A stretch of 49,701 nt of DNA from Alphaproteobacteria bacterium (GTDB lineage: Bacteria; Pseudomonadota; Alphaproteobacteria; Micropepsales; Micropepsaceae). Both the position numbers and the translations under genes were made by a program. Of this stretch, positions 42,009-49,701 are shown piece after piece; position 1 is the stretch's first letter, and each line of letters opens with the position of its first letter. Under the pieces are notes generated by a model. The model ran no database searches, had not been told where the DNA came from, and saw only the letters and a program-made list of their open reading frames with translations. The stretch spans positions 1 through 49,701 of the forward strand of contig JAHFQC010000027.1 of NCBI GenBank assembly GCA_023259375.1. Direction: 5' to 3'.

Positions 42009-42578
42009 ATGCTCTTCTACCCGCAAGAGAAGTTAGCGTTGTTCATCGACGGCGCCAATCTGTACGGTGCCGCCAAAGGCCTGCAATTCGACATCGACTA
42101 TCGGCGGCTTCTGGAACTTTTCGCGCGCAAGGGCGTGCTCGTCCGGGCGTTCTATTACACGGCGGTGGCCGAGGATCAGGAATTCTCGCCTCTCAGGCCG
42201 CTGGTCGACTGGCTCGACTACAACGGCTTCTCGGTCGTCACCAAGCCGCTGAAGGAATTCACCGACGCCCAGGGCCGGCGCCGCGTCAAAGGCAACATGG
42301 ACATCGAACTCGCCATCGACGTGATGGAGATGAGCGATCAGGTCGATCACATCGTGATCTTCTCCGGCGACGGCGATTTCCGGCGTCTGGTGGAAGCGGC
42401 CCAGCGCAAGGGACGCCGCGTCAGCGTGGTGTCGACCATCCGTACACAGCCGCCGATGGTCTCGGACGATCTGCGCCGCCAAGCCGACAACTTCATCGAA
42501 CTTGACGAGCTCAAAGCGATGATCATGCGCGAAGGCGGCCAACGCACGCCGCACTCCCCGACGGAAACGGGACTGTAA
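42009..42578 (+). CDS. NYN/LabA-like PIN-fold ribonuclease
   Basis: The 189-residue protein has the NYN acidic set: Asp14 in LALFIDGANLYG, Asp98 and Asp104 in KGNMDIELAIDVME, and Asp121/Asp123 in IFSGDGDFRRLVEAA. This matches the LabA/DUF88 group, thought to be metal-dependent ribonucleases. Targets are unknown. A perfect Shine-Dalgarno GGAGGT precedes the ATG. It stands alone. Confidence 0.9.
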   Translation: MLFYPQEKLALFIDGANLYGAAKGLQFDIDYRRLLELFARKGVLVRAFYYTAVAEDQEFSPLRPLVDWLDYNGFSVVTKPLKEFTDAQGRRRVKGNMDIELAIDVMEMSDQVDHIVIFSGDGDFRRLVEAAQRKGRRVSVVSTIRTQPPMVSDDLRRQADNFIELDELKAMIMREGGQRTPHSPTETGL

Positions 42579-42703
42579 GCGTTACATCAAGGTCCCTACG
42601 ACACTCCGCCTCGCTCGGCCGCGATGAGTGGCAGTACGTCGCCTGTACAATCGGCAGGCGATCTGCCTAAGCTCATAGCTGTCGTGCGTGGGGGGGGCCT
42701 TCG

Positions 42704-43405
42704 ATGTTATCGAAGCATGTGGCGTGCGTATTCGGCATCGCGTTTTTTGCGATTGCGCTGGCAGGTTGTGCCGTTAATCAAAACGTCAAGGCGCAAGGCG
42801 CCGGCTTCGACTGGAGCGGGACGACGGAAAAACGCGTCGCCGTCATCCAGCCCGATATCCATCTCGGCGAGCTGACGGCAGGCGGACTGGTCGAGCCGCG
42901 CGCCGACTGGACCAAAGCGGCCCAGGCCGATGTCGCCAAGCAGCTCGAGGCCTATTTCGCCAAGCGGAAGACGTCCGTCGTGCTCGTCAACGATCTCAGT
43001 GATCAGCGCGAAGTCCAGCTCGCCAAACTGCACGGGCCGATCGGACGGGCAATCATCCGGCATGCGATCATGGGCATCAAACTGCCCAACAAGACGCAAG
43101 CGATGGATTGGACGCTGGGCCCGGACGCAGCGCTGCTGCGCGAGCATTACAAGACGGACTATGCCCTCTTTATCTACGTCAACGACACCTACACTTCGGC
43201 GGGACGCGCGTTTTTGATGGTGAGCGCCGCCGTGCTGGGCGTCAGCGTTCAGGGCGGACAGCAGATCGGCTTCGCTTCTCTGGTGGACCTTCGGACGGGC
43301 AACATCACCTGGTTCAATGTCCGCCACGACGGCAGCAGCGGTCTGCGCGATAGCAACGGCTGCAAGCATTTCGTCGAAGGCATTCTGGCGGACCTGCCGA
43401 AATGA
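42704..43405 (+). CDS. Lipoprotein of unknown function, first gene of an M48 protease operon
   Basis: The 233-residue protein has a signal peptide with lipobox ALAGC (Cys22). The mature part begins with a strand (KRVAVIQPDIHLGELTAGGL), then a helix and VVLVNDLSD. Its later part contains TDYALFIYVNDTYTSAGRAF and FASLVDLRTGNITWFNV, like envelope proteins with a TolB-N-type alpha/beta fold. I do not recognise a named family. Its stop overlaps the protease ATG (ATGA). A G-run (GGGGGGGG) serves as ribosome-binding site. Confidence 0.75.
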   Translation: MLSKHVACVFGIAFFAIALAGCAVNQNVKAQGAGFDWSGTTEKRVAVIQPDIHLGELTAGGLVEPRADWTKAAQADVAKQLEAYFAKRKTSVVLVNDLSDQREVQLAKLHGPIGRAIIRHAIMGIKLPNKTQAMDWTLGPDAALLREHYKTDYALFIYVNDTYTSAGRAFLMVSAAVLGVSVQGGQQIGFASLVDLRTGNITWFNVRHDGSSGLRDSNGCKHFVEGILADLPK

Positions 43406-44604
43406 AACCGCGCGCCGTCGCCGCGGCGTGCTGTCTTCTGCTGCTGACGGCCGGTCAAGACCCGGCTGCGGCACGATACATCGCACGCCCTCCGCCCAAT
43501 TTGCTCCCGCTTGGCTATCAGCCGCCCGCGAACACCGACGAGGCCGGGCTGTGGTACGAAGCCGATCAGGTCGAGCAGAAGTTCCGCACGTCGCCGGCCC
43601 TGGTGCGTGATCCCGCGCTCAACGCCTACGTCAAGGGCGTGGTGTGCAAACTGGTGCCGGACCGCTGCGATGCGGTGCGCATCTACATTCTCGACGTGCC
43701 ATACTTCAACGCCTCAATGTTCCCGAACGGCGCCATGCAGGTGTGGACGGGCCTTCTCACCCGCATCCACAGCGAGGCGCAGCTTGGCTTCGTGCTCGGC
43801 CACGAAATCTCGCACTACACCCATCGGCATACGATCAATCAGTGGCGGCTGATACGCGACACGTCGGGGTTCCTCGCCTTCTTCACCCTCGCTTCGGCGC
43901 CCTTCACCATGGGGCTCGGAGGCTTGGCGGCGAGTGCGATCGCGCTCGGCGGAATTCAGGGCTACTCGCGCGACGAAGAACGCGAAGCCGACGCCGCCGG
44001 TCTCGAACTCGCGATCAAGGCCGGTTACGATCCGAACGAGGCCGCATCGATCTGGAAAGCGCAAGGCGACGAGGAAAAAGCCGATCCGCTGACCGACAAG
44101 GATTTCGCGTATTTCCGCACCCACCCCGAAAGCGACGAGCGTATGCAGACCTTGTCGCGCGCCGCCGCCAAGGCGGAGGGGACCGAACCCATTTGGATCC
44201 GGAACGAAGAAGCGTTCCACGCCGCAACCGCGCCGTTCCGGGCGTCATGGCTCGACGCCAATCTTGCACTCGGCAAGTACGAAGCCAGCCTCTGCCTTTT
44301 GCGTCGCCTGGCGACGGAGGAACCCGATTCCGCGCAAGTGCGCTACTACATCGGTGAAGTTCACCGGCGGCGCAACGGCAAAGGCGATGCCGAGAATGCC
44401 GTCGCGGCCTACCGGCAGGCAATCGAACACGGCACCGGCGTGCCGACGGCGGTGTGGCGCGGCCTTGGGATCGTCGCCATGAAGACCGGCGACAAGGCAA
44501 CCGCCCGCGATGCTTTCACCCATTACCTTGCAGCCGCACCGAGCGCGAACGATCGCGCGATGGTCGAACTCTATCTTTCCCGCGTACAGGAGCAAAACCC
44601 ATGA
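43402..44604 (+). CDS. M48 family metallopeptidase with C-terminal TPRs (BepA-like)
   Basis: The 400-residue protein has a signal peptide (MKPRAVAAACCLLLLTAGQD). Zinc ligands are His134 and His138 in LGHEISHYTHRH, with catalytic Glu135, and Glu195 in SRDEEREADAAG. The MFPNGAMQVWTGLL strand before the zinc helix is typical of soluble M48 proteins such as BepA (YfgC). The C-terminal 120 residues form tetratricopeptide-like helices (WLDANLALGKYEASLCLLRR, then NAVAAYRQAIEHG). Such proteases handle outer-membrane protein assembly intermediates. Both neighbours are lipoproteins coupled to it by 4-bp overlaps. Confidence 0.9.
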   Translation: MKPRAVAAACCLLLLTAGQDPAAARYIARPPPNLLPLGYQPPANTDEAGLWYEADQVEQKFRTSPALVRDPALNAYVKGVVCKLVPDRCDAVRIYILDVPYFNASMFPNGAMQVWTGLLTRIHSEAQLGFVLGHEISHYTHRHTINQWRLIRDTSGFLAFFTLASAPFTMGLGGLAASAIALGGIQGYSRDEEREADAAGLELAIKAGYDPNEAASIWKAQGDEEKADPLTDKDFAYFRTHPESDERMQTLSRAAAKAEGTEPIWIRNEEAFHAATAPFRASWLDANLALGKYEASLCLLRRLATEEPDSAQVRYYIGEVHRRRNGKGDAENAVAAYRQAIEHGTGVPTAVWRGLGIVAMKTGDKATARDAFTHYLAAAPSANDRAMVELYLSRVQEQNP

Positions 44605-45179
44605 AAATCCTCCGCAGTCTGGTGCTCGGCGCCGTCATGGCGATGCTGTCCGGTTGCGCCACTTATTCGCTGGTTCCGGCCAATAAGGCTGTCGATGTCG
44701 GCAACGGCGTCAAAGTCACGAGCGAAATCTCCTGGGCCAAGGAAGAGTCGCCCAGCATTTCGGGAACGGTGTGGACGGCCGACGGCGGCGAACTCGACGC
44801 CTTGATCTTCGTCACCGGCGTGAGTGAAGGCAAACCGCTGATCAAGTTCGACGGCGCGCGTCTCAAGGAGTTGCGGGTCTACAAGGCCGACATGATCCCC
44901 GATGACGTGATGGAACTGCTGACCTCCAATTTCGGCCACATCGGCTACGACCAGATCAAGACCGCCAATCTCAAGCCGGCGCCATTCGGTGCCACGCAGG
45001 GCTTCCGCTTCGATCTCGACTTCCTCACCAAGGAGGGTCTGGCGATGAAAGGCGAAGCGCTCGCAGCCCAACGCGGCAAGACGCTCGACCTGATCCTCTA
45101 TATGGCGCCGGGCGAGTACTATTACGATCACTACGCCCCGACGGTCGAAAAAGTTTTCAGTAGTGTCGACGCAAAATAG
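44601..45179 (+). CDS. Lipoprotein of unknown function, third gene of the M48 operon
   Basis: The 192-residue protein has lipobox MLSGC (Cys19). The ATG at 44601 overlaps the protease stop. The body (YSLVPANKAVDVGNGVKVTS, then GGELDALIFVTGVSEGKPLI, then FGATQGFRFDLDFLTKEGLA) is a mixed alpha/beta fold without cysteines. I do not recognise a named family. Tight coupling suggests that it works with the protease, perhaps as an adaptor or substrate chaperone; that is inference. Confidence 0.75.
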   Translation: MKILRSLVLGAVMAMLSGCATYSLVPANKAVDVGNGVKVTSEISWAKEESPSISGTVWTADGGELDALIFVTGVSEGKPLIKFDGARLKELRVYKADMIPDDVMELLTSNFGHIGYDQIKTANLKPAPFGATQGFRFDLDFLTKEGLAMKGEALAAQRGKTLDLILYMAPGEYYYDHYAPTVEKVFSSVDAK

Positions 45180-45242
45180 CGGGATTTGGTGCAGGCAATA
45201 CGCCCAGTTTGCCTGCGCCACCCGGCAGCGTATAAGAGGGCA

Positions 45243-45874
45243 ATGACCCTCGAACCGCCGCGCGACTGTCGCCTCTGCCCTCGCCTTGCCGCCTTTCGCG
45301 ACGAGAATACGAACGAATATCCCGACTTCTTCAACGGTCCCGTACCCACGTTCGGCGCCGCCGATGCACGGCTTCTCGTCGTCGGATTGGCACCGGGCCT
45401 GAAGGGCGCCAATCGCACCGGCCGCCCCTTCACCGGCGACTGGGCGGGCGATCTTTTGTATAAAATGCTGCTCAAGCATAAGCTGGCGAACGGCCATTAC
45501 GACGAGCGTCCCGACGACGGACTGAAGCTCTCAGGCTGCACCATCACCAATGCGGTGCGCTGCGTGCCGCCCGAGAACAAGCCGCTGCCGTTCGAGATCA
45601 AAGCTTGCCGCCGCTTCCTGTCGGCGCAGATCGCGGCGATGCCGAATTTGCGGGCCATCCTGGCGCTCGGCAAAGTGGCGCATGACAGCGTCTGCGATAC
45701 GCTGGGCGTGCGCAAATCGCAGTATCCGTTCAAGCACGGCGCCGCCTATAAGCTCGAAGCGGTGACGCTGGTCGCGAGCTATCACTGCTCGCGCTACAAC
45801 ACCAACACCGGCGTTCTTACCGAAGCCATGTTCGACGCCGTCGTCAAACAGGCCAAGAAAGCGGCGATGAGCTG

Positions 45875-45875
<1 letters not shown>
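45243..45875 (+). CDS. Uracil-DNA glycosylase, family 5 (UDGb)
   Basis: The 210-residue protein has [4Fe-4S] cysteines in CRLC (9, 12), Cys107 and Cys122 (15 apart), motif A GLAPGLKGANRTGRPFTGD and motif B SYHCSRYNTNTG. Asn/Gly residues in motif A replace the catalytic Asp/Glu of families 1 and 4, as in UDGb, which removes uracil, hypoxanthine and some damaged bases from DNA. The ATG at 45243 is chosen by fit to the family start. Its stop overlaps the next ATG (TGATG). Confidence 0.9.
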
Positions 45876-48264
<2,389 letters not shown>

Positions 48265-48274
48265 AAACGGTCAT

Positions 48275-48299
48275 CCCCGGCCGAAGCGCTCGGCCGGGG
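48275..48299. terminator. Hairpin between convergent tpl and the AhpD-like gene
   Basis: A perfect 10-bp GC stem (CCCCGGCCGA/TCGGCCGGGG) with a 5-nt loop lies in the 45-bp gap between two convergent stops. T-runs are absent, so termination is less certain. The flanking TCAT...TGAT resembles the ends of repeat family 1. Confidence 0.55.
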
Positions 48300-48309
48300 T
48301 GATAATCCC

Positions 48310-48675
48310 TCACGCCTTCTCGGCGTTCTTCGCGACGTACTGGTCATAGGCTTCCACCGCCTGGGCGGCATACATCACGCTCGGGCCGGCGCCCATGTAG
48401 ATCGCCATGCCGACGGTCTCCATGATTTCCTCGCGGGTCGCCCCATGCTTGCGGGCGGATTCGGTGTGGAACGTGATGCAAGGATCGCAACGCACCGCCA
48501 CGGCGATGCCGAGCGCGATCAGTTCCTTTGTCTTGGTGTCGAGGGCCTTGGGCGCGGTGGCGGCCTGGGCCATGGCGGAAAACGCCTTCATCACCTCGGG
48601 CGTACCATCGGCGGCGCGCATCTGCTTGGTGAGCGCGACCATCTCGGTGGCGATATTGGGCCAGTCTTTATACAT
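48310..48675 (-). CDS. Carboxymuconolactone decarboxylase/AhpD-like protein
   Basis: The ATG at 48675 has AGGAG 7 bp upstream and gives 121 residues. The AhpD motif RCDPCITFH (CxxC plus His) is intact, followed by HGATREEIMETVGMAIYMGA. Proteins of this type are alkylhydroperoxidases or disulphide reductases; the decarboxylase members lack the CxxC. It lies behind a 22-bp palindrome in its promoter, so it is probably induced by a specific signal. Confidence 0.88.
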   Translation of the reverse strand: MYKDWPNIATEMVALTKQMRAADGTPEVMKAFSAMAQAATAPKALDTKTKELIALGIAVAVRCDPCITFHTESARKHGATREEIMETVGMAIYMGAGPSVMYAAQAVEAYDQYVAKNAEKA

Positions 48676-48701
48676 GAGGAATCTCCTAGCGGGGCTTGGC
48701 G

Positions 48702-48731
48702 TGTATATTAGCACTCGCTAATATATTTCAA
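48702..48731 (-). promoter_or_regulatory. Promoter with 22-bp palindromic operator for the AhpD-like gene
   Basis: On the minus strand TTGAAA (48726-48731) and TATACA (48702-48707) are 18 bp apart. A perfect palindrome with 9-bp arms, TATATTAGC (48704-48712) and GCTAATATA (48717-48725), around 4 bp, fills the spacer and overlaps the -10 box. This is a TetR-like operator layout. No cognate regulator gene is in the window. Confidence 0.68.
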
Positions 48732-48759
48732 GTCCGCCGGGATGTCGCACCACTCGTGG

Positions 48760-49431
48760 TTACGAGTACCGCTCTTCCTTCCAGGGATCGCCCTCGTTGT
48801 GATAGCCGCGGACTTCCCAGAAACCGGGGCGGTCTTCGGCGGAAAGTTCGATCCGCGTCACCCATTTCGGGCTTTTCCAAAGGTACCAATCGGGAATGAC
48901 GACGCGCACCGGACCGCCATGCTCGCGCGGGATCGGCTTGCCCTCCCACGCATGCGCCAGCAGCACATTGGTTTCGGCAAAGGACGACAGTTTCACGTTG
49001 GTCGTGTAGCCGTCGTAGGCCGTGAACAGGACGTGACGCGCTTCCGGCTTCGGCTTGACCAGATCGAGCAGCGTTTTCGCCGACACGCCGCGCCAATGAT
49101 TGTCGTAGCGGCTCCATTGGGTCACGCAGTGGATATCGGAGACGAAATCCTCCTGCGGCAGCGCCATGAATTCCGGTAGCGTCCAATGCATCGGATGCTC
49201 AACCAACCCACCGATCTGCAGGCGCCAGTTCTCCGGCTTCACGTCCGGCTGCACGCCGAGATCGAGCACCGGCCAGTTCTTCACTTCCTTCTGCCCAGGC
49301 GGCAGGCGGTTGACGTGCCCGAGGTCGGGCCGGCCGGTGATCAGCCGGTTGTCCGACGCCCATTGTTCCTTGGAACGAACGAGTTTGTCTTTGATTTGCT
49401 TGAGAAAATCGTTTTGGCCGTCATCAGACAT
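48760..49431 (-). CDS. Sulfite-oxidase-fold molybdopterin oxidoreductase, cytoplasmic form
   Basis: The 223-residue protein has the oxidoreductase molybdopterin-binding domain: WRLQIGGLVEHPMHWTLPEF, then DIHCVTQWSRYDNHWRGVSA with the molybdenum-ligand Cys102, then EHGGPVRVVIPDWYLWKSPK. It is the short form without haem or dimerisation domain. Unlike MsrP it has no Tat signal, so it should work in the cytoplasm. The substrate is unknown. Confidence 0.87.
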   Translation of the reverse strand: MSDDGQNDFLKQIKDKLVRSKEQWASDNRLITGRPDLGHVNRLPPGQKEVKNWPVLDLGVQPDVKPENWRLQIGGLVEHPMHWTLPEFMALPQEDFVSDIHCVTQWSRYDNHWRGVSAKTLLDLVKPKPEARHVLFTAYDGYTTNVKLSSFAETNVLLAHAWEGKPIPREHGGPVRVVIPDWYLWKSPKWVTRIELSAEDRPGFWEVRGYHNEGDPWKEERYS

Positions 49432-49518
49432 AGAAACATTCTAAATGGCGCAGAACGTTCTGGCAAAGCCTGGATGAGTTCCCTTGCTCCGGCGGCATTC
49501 CCGGCCGACAATCGCGCC

Positions 49519-49701
49519 ATGGCAGACATTCCCTCCTTCGAGAGCGTCTTCCTCACCGAACTGGCAACGGCCTTCCGCAACAGACGCCGCGCCCTCAGCC
49601 ATCGCGCCTGCAATGTCGAACTCATCAAGGCCCACGAAGAAGGCGATAGCGCACGCGAACGGCTGGAAATTCAGATCGGCGGCATCGTCGGCCGCGGGCC
49701 G
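49519..49701 (+). CDS. Partial gene at window end, unknown product
   Basis: An open frame from ATG 49519 runs off the window (61 codons). It encodes MADIPSFESVFLTELATAFR, then a basic, helical segment (NRRRALSHRACNVELIKAHE). Codon choice (GC-rich third positions) is like its neighbours. It diverges from the molybdopterin enzyme gene across an 87-bp gap. No family is recognised. Confidence 0.5.
   Translation, partial: MADIPSFESVFLTELATAFRNRRRALSHRACNVELIKAHEEGDSARERLEIQIGGIVGRGP

Noticed and set aside
48704..48725. CIRCE heat-shock element, because TTAGCACTC occurs
   Set aside because: CIRCE needs a 9-bp spacer and the GAGTGCTAA arm on the same strand; here the arms are TATATTAGC/GCTAATATA around 4 bp.

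Overview
The window is a GC-rich chromosomal segment of an alphaproteobacterium. The evidence is the run tRNA-Tyr, tRNA-Gly, tuf, tRNA-Trp, secE, nusG, rplKAJL, rpoBC; the run rpoZ, rsh, pdxJ, acpS, lepB, rnc, era, recO, parC; and a SciP (DUF1153) gene with CtrA-like boxes. The genus cannot be fixed by reading alone. No prophage, insertion sequence or CRISPR array was seen, so this is mostly core genome with small accessory islets between conserved blocks.

Layout. 1-3.3 kb: two tandem S46 exported dipeptidyl peptidases, the first cut by the window edge. 3.3-17.0 kb, minus strand: the transcription/translation superoperon, with an L10-type leader before rplJ and an attenuator-like hairpin between rplL and rpoB. 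17.3-21.9 kb: rlmB with a repetitive N-terminal tail, a scar of an old tandem duplication, an L,D-transpeptidase, small unknown genes and an EamA-type transporter. 22.1-25.1 kb: a MarR-controlled three-gene operon with a palindromic operator, a CDF metal transporter with an extended C-terminus, and a 56-residue gene. 25.3-28.3 kb, minus strand: four genes for exported proteins (SRPBCC-like, DUF1579-like, subclass-B2-like metallo-beta-lactamase, sialidase-like) behind an 18-bp palindrome. 28.3-39.0 kb, minus strand: an HNH-like protein, then parC, recO, era, rnc, lepB, acpS, pdxJ, rsh and rpoZ. 39.1-42.6 kb: envelope proteins, sciP, an SPFH protein, folK and a NYN-domain protein. 42.7-45.2 kb: a coupled lipoprotein / M48 protease / lipoprotein operon. 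45.2-49.7 kb: family-5 uracil-DNA glycosylase, homocysteine methyltransferase, tyrosine phenol-lyase, an AhpD-like protein behind a 22-bp palindrome, a sulfite-oxidase-fold enzyme and the start of one more gene.

How the genes work together. The 3-17 kb block supplies RNA polymerase, elongation factors and ribosomal stalk proteins. The 28-39 kb block joins the stringent response (rsh, rpoZ) to RNA processing, protein export and DNA repair. The accessory islets mostly encode exported or envelope enzymes, and three of them carry near-perfect palindromes inside their promoters.

Most notable points: a B2-type metallo-beta-lactamase homologue with NHDLD in place of NxHxD; RNase III with Gly in place of a conserved catalytic Asp; a two-sided chimeric gene scar at 18.4 kb; two families of palindromic repeats, one of which also appears to form the tuf terminator; and a tyrosine phenol-lyase whose ribosome-binding site can be closed by a hairpin.
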